Source of the DNA: Gemmobacter caeni | GTDB taxonomy: Bacteria > Pseudomonadota > Alphaproteobacteria > Rhodobacterales > Rhodobacteraceae | Length of the DNA stretch: 64,000 bases | Direction of reading: 5' to 3' | Assembly (NCBI RefSeq): GCF_003054195.1 | Contig: NZ_QBKP01000010.1 | Span: 80,347 to 144,346, forward strand | Shown here: in pieces, positions 8,195 through 17,351 of the stretch | Layout of the letters: each line of letters starts with the position of its first letter | Position numbering within the stretch: position 1 is the stretch's first letter | Notes under the pieces: model-generated | Told to the model about the DNA's origin: nothing | The model's input: only the letters and a program-made list of their open reading frames with translations | Database searches by the model: none | Program-made: the position numbers and the translations under genes

Positions 8195-10119
8195 TTCGGC
8201 TCCACGAACATGCGGCCGCGCATTTCCATGTGCAGCGCGTGGCAGAACCACTGGCAGTAATACCAGTAAACCCCCGGATTCGCCGCGACGAAGGTCACCG
8301 ACGAAGTCTGCTGTGGCCCGATCTCCATGGCGACGCCGTGATTGCCCATGGTAAAACCGTGGGTCAGATCGTCGATGTCATCGAGGTTGGTAATGGTCAC
8401 CGTGACCTCGTCGCCCTGCTTGACGGTGAACTCTTCCAGCGCGAACTGCGGCGCCTGGCTGGACATGTAGACCCGCACCTTGTTGCCGTCGCGGATCACC
8501 TGATCCTGCCAGCCGTCAAGATCCACGCCATCGGCCTCGGCCTGCCTGCGGGTTTCTGCCCACATCGGATCATTGCGATCCCAGACCGATTTGATGTTGG
8601 TCATCTTGCTGGCATGAACCGCAATCGCATCATGGGGTTCGGCGAAGGTGGGGCCGTCATGCACCACCACCATCCTGTCGCCCGAAATGTCGATCAGCTG
8701 GTCATTCTCGGGCTTCAGCGGACCGACATTCAGGAAGCGGTCTTTCGAGAACTTGCAGAGACAGACCATCCATTTTCCGTCGGCCTCCAGCGTTTCGCCC
8801 ATCGAGGTCTTCAGGTGGCCGGGCTGATACTGCACATCCACCTTGTCGAGGATCGGATCGACCTTTTCGCCCTTGTAGGCGGCAATCGCCTTGTCGATGT
8901 TCCACTTCACCACCTGGCTGTCGAGGAACAGCGAGGTAAAGACGTTACCCTGCCCGTCAAAGGCGTTGTGGAGCGGGCCAAGACCCAGTTCGGGCTCGGC
9001 CACCACACAGGAGCGCGGTTCGGCCCCGGCAAACACCGCATCCAGCAGTGTCACGTCGATCACCGTAACGGTGGGCGACAGCTTGCCACCGATGCAGAGG
9101 TGGCGCTTGTCGGGCGCCATGTTGCAGCCATGCGGGTTGTTGGCGACCGGGATATACCGGGTGAACTGGCTGTTCGCCTCTTTCCGGCCATCCAGAACCT
9201 TGACGCCGTTCACCTCCTGATACTGCCCGGCCGCGATGGCCTTCTCGATCTCGGCGAGGTTGAAGACGACCACATGGTCCATCTCGCTGGCCGTCATATC
9301 GGCCAGATTCATGCCCATTTCACTGTTGTAGCTCGTCGAGAAGGCCCATTTGCCCTCGTAGTCGGCATCGCAGTTGTCAAGGTTGCCCGACACCATCACC
9401 TGCCATGCGACATCCCACTTGTCGGCATCCACAGCGGTGAAAATGTTCACATAGGTGCTGACATCCTTCATGGTGGAACCGTCGTTCACCAGCGGCGCTT
9501 CATCCTCGCCGTTGCAGAAGACATAGTTGGAACGCGGCCATTTCTGCGGACGCATGCCGTGAATGCCCTTGGCATTCGGGATTTCCAGAATGGCGTCGCA
9601 TTTCATCACATCACCACGCACCCGCGCCACACGGGTATTGGCCTTGTCGTTCATATAGAGGTAGCGGCCGTCATACTTGCCCTCGGTATAGGACATGTGG
9701 ACATGGTGCAGGTCGCCATTGTCATGGATCTTCTTGCCATTGGCCTCCAGCAGCTTCTTTGTGCTGTCGCTCATCGTGCGCTGGTGGATGCGGATGGATT
9801 CATTCGTCTGCCCCCAGCCGGTTGCGGAGCAGCGGTTGAACACCGGCACGCGCATCAGTTCGCGCATCGAGGGGATGCCCAGAATGCGCATCTCGCCGGT
9901 CTGGCCCGAAGACCAGAAGCCATAGTATTCATCAAGCTGCCCCGGCGCGACCTCGATGCCCGCGGCGCGGGCGGCGCTTGTCGCGGCCATGGTGGCAAGG
10001 CCCGAGGCACCGGCGCCAAGCGCCAGCCGTCCACCAAGGGTGCTGGCAAGGGCGGCCCCGCCTGCGGTGGCGCCCAGCAGGGAACGGCGGCTCAGGCCGG
10101 ATTTCGGTTCGGTGGTCAT
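8191..10119 (-). CDS. nosZ: NosZ nitrous oxide reductase, clade I (Tat-exported)
   Basis: A 642-aa catalytic enzyme that reduces N2O to N2 in the periplasm. The N terminus carries a Tat signal ([17 protein letters not shown]), the hallmark of clade I. A seven-bladed propeller holds the CuZ ligands; DLHHVHMS gives two of the His, and others occur in [21 protein letters not shown] and EPHDA. The C-terminal cupredoxin domain has the CuA motif [13 protein letters not shown] at about residues 620-632. The length is standard. The start overlaps the nosR stop as ATGA, with GGAGTG as ribosome site. There is therefore no intergenic room for the separate nosZ promoter found in some other organisms. Confidence 0.97.
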   Translation of the reverse strand: MTTEPKSGLSRRSLLGATAGGAALASTLGGRLALGAGASGLATMAATSAARAAGIEVAPGQLDEYYGFWSSGQTGEMRILGIPSMRELMRVPVFNRCSATGWGQTNESIRIHQRTMSDSTKKLLEANGKKIHDNGDLHHVHMSYTEGKYDGRYLYMNDKANTRVARVRGDVMKCDAILEIPNAKGIHGMRPQKWPRSNYVFCNGEDEAPLVNDGSTMKDVSTYVNIFTAVDADKWDVAWQVMVSGNLDNCDADYEGKWAFSTSYNSEMGMNLADMTASEMDHVVVFNLAEIEKAIAAGQYQEVNGVKVLDGRKEANSQFTRYIPVANNPHGCNMAPDKRHLCIGGKLSPTVTVIDVTLLDAVFAGAEPRSCVVAEPELGLGPLHNAFDGQGNVFTSLFLDSQVVKWNIDKAIAAYKGEKVDPILDKVDVQYQPGHLKTSMGETLEADGKWMVCLCKFSKDRFLNVGPLKPENDQLIDISGDRMVVVHDGPTFAEPHDAIAVHASKMTNIKSVWDRNDPMWAETRRQAEADGVDLDGWQDQVIRDGNKVRVYMSSQAPQFALEEFTVKQGDEVTVTITNLDDIDDLTHGFTMGNHGVAMEIGPQQTSSVTFVAANPGVYWYYCQWFCHALHMEMRGRMFVEPK

Positions 10120-12284
10120 CGGATCACTCCTTCAGAGGCGACGGGTTTTGCGTTGGGATGCCCGGCGGGTGGCGTGCCGATCGCCTCGCGCCGCTTCATC
10201 TTCTTGATGACCACCGGGCAGATGGTTTTTGACTGGTACAGAACCTGGCAGTGCAGGCAGTTCACGCATTCATTGGGGTTGATTTCCCCGGTCGGATGAA
10301 TGGCTTGCACCGGGCACTGGTTCGCGCAGCTCTGACAGGGGCTGCCGCATTCCTTGTAGCGTTTCAGCCAGTCGAACATGCGGATGCGCGCGGGGATCGC
10401 CAGCGCCGCCCCCAGCGGGCAGAGATAGCGGCAATAGAACCGCTCCACGAACAGCCCGGCCATCAGCAACGCCGCCGCATAGGCGACGAAGGGCCAGGCG
10501 CGGATGAATTTCAGGATGATCGCGGTCTTGAACGGCTCTACCTCTGCCAGATGCTCAGCCTGTTCGATGGACATGAGGCTGACCCCGAACAGGCCGAGGA
10601 AGATCATGTATTTCACCGGCCAGAGCCGTTCATGCAGGCCCCAGGGCAGTGTCCATTGCGGCACATGGAGCGCCCGCGCGATGCGGTTGGTGATTTCCTG
10701 AAGCGCGCCGAAGGGGCAAAGCCAGCCGCAATAGGCCCCGCGCCCCCAGAACAGCAGCGCCGCCGCTACGGCGAACCACAGGATGAAGGTCAGCGGGTCC
10801 AAAAGGAACGCCTGCCAGGAAAACCCGTTCACCAGCGCGCCGAACAGCGCCATCAGGTTCACGACCGACAGTTGCGCATTGGCGATCCAGCCCAGCCAGA
10901 CCAGCGTGACGGTCAGAAAGCCCATGCGGAACCAGAAGAAAAGCCGCGCATTACGGGTGGCGAAGGTCTGGAAGAAGAACACCCCGGTCAGCACCAGCAG
11001 CATCCCGCCAAGCGCGATGATGTCGGCCTTCGAGCCGCGCCAGATCTTCTTCCACAGATCGGCCTGGGCGCTGCCTTCCTCCTGCGTAGCCATCGCTTCG
11101 GCAGGGGCCGGCACGGGCGTTACCTTGCGCAGATAGGCGGCGGGCAACTGGTAGCCCAGATCAAAGGTGGTAAATGCCTTTTCGATCGGCCCGATCTCGC
11201 GCTGCACGAGCAACTGGATGCGGAAGGGTTTCGCCGGATCAAAGCCGCTGTCGGCGGGAATGCGGAACAGGTCTTTCTCGGTGAAATCCGGCGCATCGGC
11301 AGGGGCGAGGCTGACAAGCCTGCGGTGCATCCGGTCGCGGAAGCGCACCGAGACATCGTCCTGAATCAGCACGATGCGGTCAAAGATGCCGCCGCGCACA
11401 TAGCCAGACCCCTTGAAGCTGTAGAGGCCGCGCCCCGCCAGCATCAGCGCATGATCGCCCGGTTGCAGCCAGCCTTGCAGATTGGCGTATTCCGCCTCGC
11501 CCAGCAGCGCGCGGCCGATCCCCGGCACGGACACCAGCGCCGACTGCATCTCGATATAGCGGGTGTTAGGCGCATCCTTCAGCGCGCGTTCGCCCGCCCG
11601 CTTGTCCTCCAGCGCGGCGAAAGCCTCGTTCACCTGCGCCACGTCCAGCGACAGGCGGCGCAACGTGCCGTCGCCTTCCATCGTGGCCCAGTCGGCAGGG
11701 GCGGCGGCATCGGGATCGATCTGCAACACCGGCCCCTGCGCAGGGGCCTCGGGGTGAAGACCGCCAAGCCCCAGCGCCCGTGCCACCTTCAGCCCCGAGC
11801 GCACGATGGAATCGTCGATCACCATGACCGTGACCGTGGCGCCGGAAATGATGTCGACATCATGTCCGGTGCCGCCGGCATTGACCTCGGCCACCAGATC
11901 CAGCCCGACATAGCCCGCGACCATCGCCTTGATTTTCGCATCGGGAATGCCGATCAGCACGATGGGTTCAGAATGCTTGACCAGCGCGACACCCAGAATG
12001 CGCGCCTGCGGGTCCAGCGCGACAAGCGTGTGGATCGGCTTGCCGGAATAGCCGGTGGTGCCGACAAAATCGCTGGTCGCGAAAGCCCAGCCGATGGTTT
12101 CGCCGCCCCTGAGGACGGGAACAACCGGCAGGTCGTCACGCATCGGACCATAGCCATCGGCCTGTGGCACCAGTTCAGCGGCGGGCAGTTTGGCCAGGAG
12201 GCCGGGCAAAAGCGGCTCGGCCAGTGCGAACCGTGGCAGCATCAGCGTAAGGCAAACAAGAATCAGGCGGACAAGCAGAATCAT
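10116..12284 (-). CDS. nosR: NosR membrane flavo-iron-sulfur protein
   Basis: A 722-aa polytopic protein needed for electron supply to NosZ and for nosZ expression. A signal peptide or first helix covers about residues 1-22. A periplasmic FMN-binding domain includes SGATVT, whose Thr accepts FMN from NosX. Six membrane helices follow (about 410-640) with two CxxxCP motifs (YCGWLCPFG and YCRYLCPLG). A cytoplasmic two-[4Fe-4S] ferredoxin domain ([13 protein letters not shown] and [12 protein letters not shown]) closes the protein. It overlaps nosC upstream and nosZ downstream by ATGA. The domain order and length are typical. Confidence 0.96.
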   Translation of the reverse strand: MILLVRLILVCLTLMLPRFALAEPLLPGLLAKLPAAELVPQADGYGPMRDDLPVVPVLRGGETIGWAFATSDFVGTTGYSGKPIHTLVALDPQARILGVALVKHSEPIVLIGIPDAKIKAMVAGYVGLDLVAEVNAGGTGHDVDIISGATVTVMVIDDSIVRSGLKVARALGLGGLHPEAPAQGPVLQIDPDAAAPADWATMEGDGTLRRLSLDVAQVNEAFAALEDKRAGERALKDAPNTRYIEMQSALVSVPGIGRALLGEAEYANLQGWLQPGDHALMLAGRGLYSFKGSGYVRGGIFDRIVLIQDDVSVRFRDRMHRRLVSLAPADAPDFTEKDLFRIPADSGFDPAKPFRIQLLVQREIGPIEKAFTTFDLGYQLPAAYLRKVTPVPAPAEAMATQEEGSAQADLWKKIWRGSKADIIALGGMLLVLTGVFFFQTFATRNARLFFWFRMGFLTVTLVWLGWIANAQLSVVNLMALFGALVNGFSWQAFLLDPLTFILWFAVAAALLFWGRGAYCGWLCPFGALQEITNRIARALHVPQWTLPWGLHERLWPVKYMIFLGLFGVSLMSIEQAEHLAEVEPFKTAIILKFIRAWPFVAYAAALLMAGLFVERFYCRYLCPLGAALAIPARIRMFDWLKRYKECGSPCQSCANQCPVQAIHPTGEINPNECVNCLHCQVLYQSKTICPVVIKKMKRREAIGTPPAGHPNAKPVASEGVIR

Positions 12285-12757
12285 CGGGCAACCTCTTTCA
12301 GGTGCCCGGGTTCTGCCCCGGCGCTGCGCAAGAGGACTTGACCAAACTCAAGACCCGTGGCGAAACGTCGGGGCTGCGGCAGGCCGCCGCGCCGGCGATG
12401 ACGTATGTGCGATGCCAGCGGTGGACCGCGCGGCATCGGGCGCAGGTGCTGGCGCCGCATGACGGTCGCACCGGACAACACCCTGCCCAGCCGGACAAAG
12501 CCGACCGGCGCGGGGCGAACGACGACAGCAGGTTCGGGCAGAAACGTCAGGACTGGCAGGCACTTCACACAATCGCAGCAACGCTTGCCGTCAACGGGGT
12601 TGCCTTGCGCATCCAGCAGGATTGTAGAGGCCCCGCCTTCTCCGCAGATCACCATTTCGGTGACGCCGCCAAGGGCCGCATCACCGCGCAGCGCGCCTGA
12701 CAGCACGAAGGCCAGCGTCAGCGAAAGGCAGAGAAGGGCTTGGAAAAGGCGGCGCAT
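12281..12757 (-). CDS. nosC: NosC, small CxxCxxC protein of unknown function
   Basis: A 158-aa protein at the head of the operon, the position of nosC in Paracoccus. The N-terminal hydrophobic segment (residues 4-24) looks like a signal or anchor. Cys60, Cys63 and Cys66 form the CxxCxxC motif (sequence CCDCVKC), preceded by EMVICGEGGAS. The C-terminal 90 residues are Arg/Pro-rich and low in complexity. The family's function is not established; a metal-handling role is only suggested by the Cys cluster. No clear ribosome site precedes the ATG. The FNR-type box is centred 41.5 bp before the ATG, which would place the transcription start on the start codon itself. Confidence 0.82.
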   Translation of the reverse strand: MRRLFQALLCLSLTLAFVLSGALRGDAALGGVTEMVICGEGGASTILLDAQGNPVDGKRCCDCVKCLPVLTFLPEPAVVVRPAPVGFVRLGRVLSGATVMRRQHLRPMPRGPPLASHIRHRRRGGLPQPRRFATGLEFGQVLLRSAGAEPGHLKEVAR

Positions 12758-12763
12758 GCGGCA

Positions 12764-12805
12764 GGTCTAGGTCCGCAGGGCCGCCACAGCCTTGACCATA
12801 GTCAA
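12764..12805 (-). promoter_or_regulatory. FNR/NNR-type promoter of the nos operon
   Basis: The box TTGACCATAGTCAA (12792-12805) is an inverted repeat of TTGAC. A -10-like TAGACC (read on the minus strand, 12764-12769) lies at the spacing of a class II Crp/FNR promoter. The transcription start predicted from the box, 41.5 bp away, is 12757, the A of the nosC ATG. The half-sites cannot tell FnrP from NNR/DNR-type NO sensors. Confidence 0.8.
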
Positions 12806-12815
12806 GACAGCCGAG

Positions 12816-13706
12816 TCAGAGCGTTGCCGCTGGCCGGGCGCCCGGCGCGGCGGACAGAAAGCCATTGCAGAAACTCTGTCCCGGCATCAGGCGGGCAAGG
12901 TCGCCAAGCGACAGAGGGCGACCGCCTGCGAGCGCCGACGCCCACAGATGCACCACTCCGGCGAAATCCCCGGCATGCGGCGACAGCCGCAGCGCCGCCA
13001 CCCCGGCGGCTTGCAGCGCCTCCAGATGGCTGGCCGCCGTGGTGATCGCCCGCCCTAGCGTCTGCACACCATTCACGGTCAGGAAGGGCTGGCCGTCCAG
13101 CGTGTCGATATCGCGACCGTCCGGGTCATCGCCGCAGACAAACTGGCAACTGTCCTTGGCGCGGTCATGCAGCCGCGCGTGATAGCACCGGCCCGAGATC
13201 GCCAGCGGCACACGACCATGCCCCCAGACCTCGACCGCGACGCCAGCCGAACGGCCAGCCGCAGCCAGACGCGCGACCGAGGGCAAGGGCAGCTCCGGCG
13301 GCAGGCAGATGCGGGTGGCACCCCGTCGTGCCAGCCAGTCCAGCGTGCCCTCGTTGTAGACATTGACCACCGGGCCAACCCAGAAGGCCGCACCTTGCGG
13401 CAGGTGGCGCAGCACGCTCAGGTCATTCACCTCGACCGGCAGCCCGGCTTCTGCCAGTTCGGCGGTCTGGCGCCTTTCACGCGGCAGCGTAATCAGCGCG
13501 AGACTGGCCAGTGCCACCTCCTTGCCCGCCACCTGCAAGCAATCGACGGCAGCCGGGATTTCGTGCTGCCAGAAAGGCAGGCGCTTTGAACAGACCCATT
13601 CCCCGACCGAAACCCGCGTGGCAGGCGTCCTGGCGAGAGTTGCATATAAGGCGCGCACAGTTTCAGCAGGCCAGAAGAAGGGGATGGCGCCGATCATCAG
13701 GTCCAA
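12816..13706 (-). CDS. ubiV: UbiV, oxygen-independent ubiquinone hydroxylation protein
   Basis: A 296-aa protein of the U32 peptidase-like family. With UbiU it forms a heterodimer, each subunit carrying a [4Fe-4S] cluster, that hydroxylates ubiquinone precursors without O2. Cluster Cys are visible in EWVCSKR (about residue 40) and in GRCYHARLHDRAKDSCQFVC (about 170-190). The best start is a TTG at 13706: GGAGGTAA, which includes the ubiU stop codon, lies at ideal spacing (7 nt), and the protein then begins MDLMIGAIPFFWP. The next ATG (13697) is 16 nt from that site. Upstream ATGs overlap ubiU and have no ribosome site. The C-terminal tail after NGFL is variable. Confidence 0.9.
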   Translation of the reverse strand: MDLMIGAIPFFWPAETVRALYATLARTPATRVSVGEWVCSKRLPFWQHEIPAAVDCLQVAGKEVALASLALITLPRERRQTAELAEAGLPVEVNDLSVLRHLPQGAAFWVGPVVNVYNEGTLDWLARRGATRICLPPELPLPSVARLAAAGRSAGVAVEVWGHGRVPLAISGRCYHARLHDRAKDSCQFVCGDDPDGRDIDTLDGQPFLTVNGVQTLGRAITTAASHLEALQAAGVAALRLSPHAGDFAGVVHLWASALAGGRPLSLGDLARLMPGQSFCNGFLSAAPGARPAATL

Positions 13707-13710
13707 GGGC

Positions 13711-14706
13711 TTACCTCCATGTCTTCGCATAGGCACCTGTCGTGGCGGCCTGTCCTTCGGTCAGGCTGGCCAACAGGCTGTCCGGCATCGGCGCCCCGCT
13801 GGCCGCCGCATCCACTGCCGCGCGGAAGGTGCGGACAACCTGCGCCACATAGGCGCGGCTGCGCTGCCGCCCCTCGATCTTCAGCGCCCGAACACCGGCT
13901 CGCGCCAGCGCGGGGATCAGACGGGTGGCATCCAGACTTGCGGGATCTTCAAAGATGTGGCCGGTCTGCCCCCCTCCCCTGCCGTCAGGCGCGCTGAAAC
14001 AGCCCTTGCACAGCGTCGGATAGGGCACCGGCGCCTCTTTGGCGGTCCGGTGGATCAGATAGCCGCCCAGCCGCGCCTCGTTCCGGCCAGCGACATCGGC
14101 ATAGGCCACATGGCTGGCCGGAGAGCAGACCCCGTTCATGTTCGGCGACAGCCCCGTCGCCCAGGACGACAGCGAACAGCGCCCCTCGGCCATGACGCAA
14201 AGCCCGCCGAAGACGAATACCTCGGTCTCCACAGTCACTTCGCGGGTGATGGCGGCAATTTCGGCCACGGTCAGCACGCGGGGCAACACGACACGCCTCA
14301 CACCAAAAGCCTCGGCATAAAGGTTGATCGCGTCGGGATTGGCGGCAGCCGCCTGCACCGAAAGATGCAGCCGCAGACCGGGATGATGCTCGACGGCATG
14401 TGCCAGAAGGCCGGGATCGGCAAGGATCACCGCATCCGCGCCCGCCGCCGTCGCGTCGGCCACCGCACGGTGCCAGAGCGTCTGTTCCCCCGCGCGGGGA
14501 AAGGTGTTGATCGCCACCAGAACCTTCGCATGACGCGCATGGGCGAAGGCCACGCCTGCGGCCAGTTCGGCGCGGCTGAAATTCAGGCCGGGAAAGTTGC
14601 GGGCATTCGTCTCGTCGGCAAAGCCGCAGTAGACGGCATGGGCCCCCGCCTCTACAGCCGCCCGCAGAGCAGCGGGAGTACCCGCCGGACAGACCAGCTC
14701 CATCAT
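13711..14706 (-). CDS. ubiU: UbiU, oxygen-independent ubiquinone hydroxylation protein
   Basis: A 331-aa U32-family protein. The start MELVCPAGTPAALRAAVEAGA is diagnostic. Four cluster Cys are present in GGLCVMAEGRCSLS, MNGVCSPASH and TLCKGCF (about residues 165-235). It is the partner of UbiV; the pair uses prephenate rather than O2 as oxygen donor in E. coli. Two consecutive ATGs (14706 and 14703) overlap the ubiT stop codon, so translation is coupled and either may be used. It lies in the minus-strand operon ubiT-ubiU-ubiV that ends just before the nos promoter. Confidence 0.93.
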   Translation of the reverse strand: MMELVCPAGTPAALRAAVEAGAHAVYCGFADETNARNFPGLNFSRAELAAGVAFAHARHAKVLVAINTFPRAGEQTLWHRAVADATAAGADAVILADPGLLAHAVEHHPGLRLHLSVQAAAANPDAINLYAEAFGVRRVVLPRVLTVAEIAAITREVTVETEVFVFGGLCVMAEGRCSLSSWATGLSPNMNGVCSPASHVAYADVAGRNEARLGGYLIHRTAKEAPVPYPTLCKGCFSAPDGRGGGQTGHIFEDPASLDATRLIPALARAGVRALKIEGRQRSRAYVAQVVRTFRAAVDAAASGAPMPDSLLASLTEGQAATTGAYAKTWR

Positions 14707-15203
14707 CGCATTCCTCCGGTATGACGGGTCAGCATCAGGCCTGACCGCCGTGCCAGCAGGGCCGCGCCCCGCCGCAGTATCGGTGCCAGCGGGCCGCCCT
14801 CGGCCGCCAGTTCGTCGGTCAGATCCAGTTCGGCATCATCCAGCGCATTACGGATGGCCAGCACCGCCGCAGTATCGCCCGAGATTTCCAGCGCGCCCGA
14901 GAAGAACAGCGCATCGCCGTCCGCCCCGCCATGCAGCATGTCCAGAAAAGCTGCCAGCCGCCCCCGGATCACCGCATCGCAGGCCACATCGCGTCGCACG
15001 GCGGTCAGGCGCAGGGCGGCAGGCTCCATCAGCAGCGGAAAGGGTGCGTCGGTGACGTCGATCAGAATGCGGGCGCCTGCCTTGTCACCCAGACGGCGCA
15101 GGATCGCCGGATGGCGGCGCGCCATGCCGCGCATCAGGCGGGTCAGGATCAGGTTCAGCGGGCCGGGCAGCACAAACGCCGGGAACGGAAAGTCAGGTTG
15201 CAT
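14703..15203 (-). CDS. ubiT: UbiT, SCP2-domain lipid-binding accessory factor
   Basis: A 166-aa protein with a sterol-carrier (SCP2) fold that binds ubiquinone intermediates for the anaerobic pathway. Typical elements are the helix LNLILTRLMRGMARRHPAILRRLG, the strands RILIDVTDAPFPLLMEP, and DALFFSGALEISGDTAAVLAIRNALDDAELD. The ATG at 15203 (MQPDFPFPAF) is preferred. It lacks a good Shine-Dalgarno sequence, and the FNR-type box is centred 41.5 bp upstream of it, so this mRNA too may be leaderless. The upstream in-frame start (15251) lies inside the FNR box and is rejected. Confidence 0.9.
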   Translation of the reverse strand: MQPDFPFPAFVLPGPLNLILTRLMRGMARRHPAILRRLGDKAGARILIDVTDAPFPLLMEPAALRLTAVRRDVACDAVIRGRLAAFLDMLHGGADGDALFFSGALEISGDTAAVLAIRNALDDAELDLTDELAAEGGPLAPILRRGAALLARRSGLMLTRHTGGMR

Positions 15204-15209
15204 GACCGG

Positions 15210-15279
15210 GGCATAACGCCTCTGCGCCGGGCAGGACTTGACTATGATCAAGATTGGCAGCCGCCTCCGGGTCTATCAC
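15210..15279. promoter_or_regulatory. shared FNR-type site for divergent ubiTUV and ubiDX
   Basis: TTGACTATGATCAA (15238-15251) is an FNR-type box between divergent operons. Toward ubiD, a TATCAC -10 element (15274-15279) lies at class II spacing, predicting a start near 15286 and a 21-nt leader before ATG 15307. Toward ubiT, TATGCC (minus strand, 15210-15215) lies at the same spacing, predicting a start at 15203, the ubiT ATG. One regulator dimer may drive both directions. FnrP, NNR or DNR cannot be distinguished. Confidence 0.8.
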
Positions 15280-15306
15280 GCGACAAAAGAGAACCGGACC
15301 CCCGTG

Positions 15307-16788
15307 ATGCGTGACCTGCCTGTCTTTCCCGATCTGCGCGCCTTCCTCGACCATCTGGCGCGGACGGGCGGTCTGGCGAAAGTCGCCGCGCCGGTGGACA
15401 CAAGACACGAGATGACAGCCATGATGCTGGCGGCCCTTCGGGCCGGAGGGCCCGCCCTGCGCTTTGACGCGGCCATGGTGCACGGCCGGGCTGCTGCGCT
15501 GCCGGTCATCGGCAATCTGTTCGGCACCCGGGCGCGCGTCGCGGCCGGGCTGGGGATCACGCCTGACCGGGTGCCGGACCTGGGCGCATTTCTGGCCGCC
15601 CTGCGCGCGCCGGCCCCGGTTGCCGGTCTGCGGGACGCATTGTCACGCTGGCCGATGATGCGCGCGGCGCTGTCTGCGCGTGCGAAAGTTCTGACCCGCC
15701 CTCCGGTGCAGGCAGCGCGGCTGGCCGATCTTTCTGCGCTGCCCGTACAGGTGCCATGGCCAGAAGATGCAGGGCCGCTGATCACCTGGCCGGTGGTCAT
15801 CACCCGCCCGCCCGGCGCCGCGCCCGGAGATCTGAATGCCTTGAACCTCGGGGTTTACCGCGCGCAGGTGATCGGGCCGGATCGGCTGATCCTGCGCTGG
15901 CTCGCCCATCGTGGCGGCGCGGCGCATTACCGTGCCTGGGCTGCCCGGTCCGCGCCGATGCCGGTAGCCATCGCCCTCGGCTGCGATCCGGCGTTGTTGC
16001 TGTCAGCCGCGCTGCCGCTGCCCGAAACGGTGTCGGAGCTCACCTTTTCCGGCGTGTTGCGCGGAGCGCGAGCCGAGGTAGCGGCTGCCGTCAGCGTGCC
16101 GTTGATGGTACCCGCACGCGCCGAAATCGTGATCGAGGGCTGGGTTCACCCCGACGAAACTGCGCCCGAAGGCCCGTTCGGCGACCATAGCGGCTATTAC
16201 AATGCAGCCGAGCCTTTCCCCGTCATGCGGGTCAGCGCCATCACCTGCCGGGATGATCCGCTGTATCTGTCCACCATCACCGGGCGCCCGCCCGACGAAC
16301 CCTCCGTCATTGGCGAGGTGTTCAATGATCTGACGCTGCCGGTGATCCGCGCACAAATCCCCGAGGTGCTGGACCTCTGGTTGCCGCCCGCCGCCTGTTC
16401 CTACCGGATCGCCGTGGTCAGGATCGCCAAAAGCTATCCCGGTCAGGCGCGCCGCGTGATGATGGCGCTTTGGGGCATGTTGCCGCAGTTCAGCTATACC
16501 AAGATGATCGTCGTGGTGGACGAGGACATCGACGCCCGCAACTGGGACGATGTGCTCTGGGCGATCTCGACCCGGATGGATCCCGGTCGCGATATTATGC
16601 AGGTGACCGGCACGCCGATGGACTATCTGGATTTCGCCAGCCCGACAGAGGCCCTTGCAGGCAAGATAGGGCTGGATGCAACCACCAAGACCGGGACGGA
16701 GACCACGCGCGACTGGGGCCGCATAATGGCGCTGGACCCGGCCCATGAAGCCCGCGCCGCCACGCTTCTGGCAGAAGTTCTTCGATGA
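15307..16788 (+). CDS. ubiD: UbiD, 3-polyprenyl-4-hydroxybenzoate decarboxylase
   Basis: A 493-aa prenylated-FMN-dependent decarboxylase of ubiquinone synthesis. Family landmarks are NLFGTRARVAAGLG, WPVVITRPPG, NLGVYRAQVIGPDRLILRWL, the active-site segment APEGPFGDHSGYYN (about residues 280-294) and MMALWGMLPQFSYTKMIVVVDEDID. I chose the ATG at 15307 (a GTG at 15304 is possible). The region upstream to 15238 is in frame but contains the FNR box and predicted promoter, so it cannot be coding. It is coupled to ubiX by ATGA and co-regulated with ubiTUV. UbiD also serves aerobic synthesis, so this copy may be an additional, anaerobically induced one. Confidence 0.92.
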   Translation: MRDLPVFPDLRAFLDHLARTGGLAKVAAPVDTRHEMTAMMLAALRAGGPALRFDAAMVHGRAAALPVIGNLFGTRARVAAGLGITPDRVPDLGAFLAALRAPAPVAGLRDALSRWPMMRAALSARAKVLTRPPVQAARLADLSALPVQVPWPEDAGPLITWPVVITRPPGAAPGDLNALNLGVYRAQVIGPDRLILRWLAHRGGAAHYRAWAARSAPMPVAIALGCDPALLLSAALPLPETVSELTFSGVLRGARAEVAAAVSVPLMVPARAEIVIEGWVHPDETAPEGPFGDHSGYYNAAEPFPVMRVSAITCRDDPLYLSTITGRPPDEPSVIGEVFNDLTLPVIRAQIPEVLDLWLPPAACSYRIAVVRIAKSYPGQARRVMMALWGMLPQFSYTKMIVVVDEDIDARNWDDVLWAISTRMDPGRDIMQVTGTPMDYLDFASPTEALAGKIGLDATTKTGTETTRDWGRIMALDPAHEARAATLLAEVLR

Positions 16789-17351
16789 GCGCGCGGGTGG
16801 TTCTGGGGGTTTCGGGAGCTTCAGGCGCCATGCTGGCGCGGGATTGCGCGCGGCTGTTGCACCGGCTTGGGGCCGGGGTTGATCTGGTCATCTCACCCAT
16901 GGCGCGCCGCACACTGGCCGAGGAACTTGGGCCCGACGCCGAGGCGGAGCTTTGCGCCCTTGCCAACCGCTGCCATGAGATCCGCGACCTTGGCGCCAGC
17001 ATCGCCTCGGGGTCGTATCCCGTGGCGGGGATGATCGTCGCCCCCTGTTCGATGCGCAGCCTTGCCGCGATCGCGCAGGGGCTGGACGACACGCTGCTGA
17101 CCCGCGCGGCGGGTGTGCAACTGAAAGAGCGCCGCCCGCTGGTCCTGCTGGCGCGCGAGGCTCCGCTGACGCTGGCGCATCTGCGCAACATGACCGCCGC
17201 CACCGAAATGGGGGCGGTGATCCTGCCGCCGGTGCCGGCCTTCTACCTCCGGCCGGCCTCGCTGGCAGAGGCCAGTGCGCAGATCGCTGCCCGCGCGGTA
17301 GATCTGCTGCGCCTCGCAGGGCCCACCGCCACGCCATGGCGCCCGGCCTGA
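16785..17351 (+). CDS. ubiX: UbiX flavin prenyltransferase
   Basis: A 188-aa enzyme that attaches a dimethylallyl group to FMN to make the prenyl-FMN cofactor of UbiD. The start VVLGVSGASGAMLARDCARLL is the FMN-binding signature. MIVAPCSMRSLAAIAQGLDDTLLTRAAGVQLKERRPLVLLAREAPL covers the active site, so all family segments are in order, and AFYLRP is near the end. It overlaps ubiD by ATGA and completes the decarboxylase pair. The length is normal. Confidence 0.94.
   Translation: MSARVVLGVSGASGAMLARDCARLLHRLGAGVDLVISPMARRTLAEELGPDAEAELCALANRCHEIRDLGASIASGSYPVAGMIVAPCSMRSLAAIAQGLDDTLLTRAAGVQLKERRPLVLLAREAPLTLAHLRNMTAATEMGAVILPPVPAFYLRPASLAEASAQIAARAVDLLRLAGPTATPWRPA

Noticed and set aside
7993-10299. 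768-codon plus-strand open frame
   Set aside because: Shadow of nosZ on the opposite strand; no recognisable domain, no ribosome site.
10251-12341. 696-codon plus-strand open frame
   Set aside because: Shadow of nosR with Gln/Arg/His-rich translation and no known motif.
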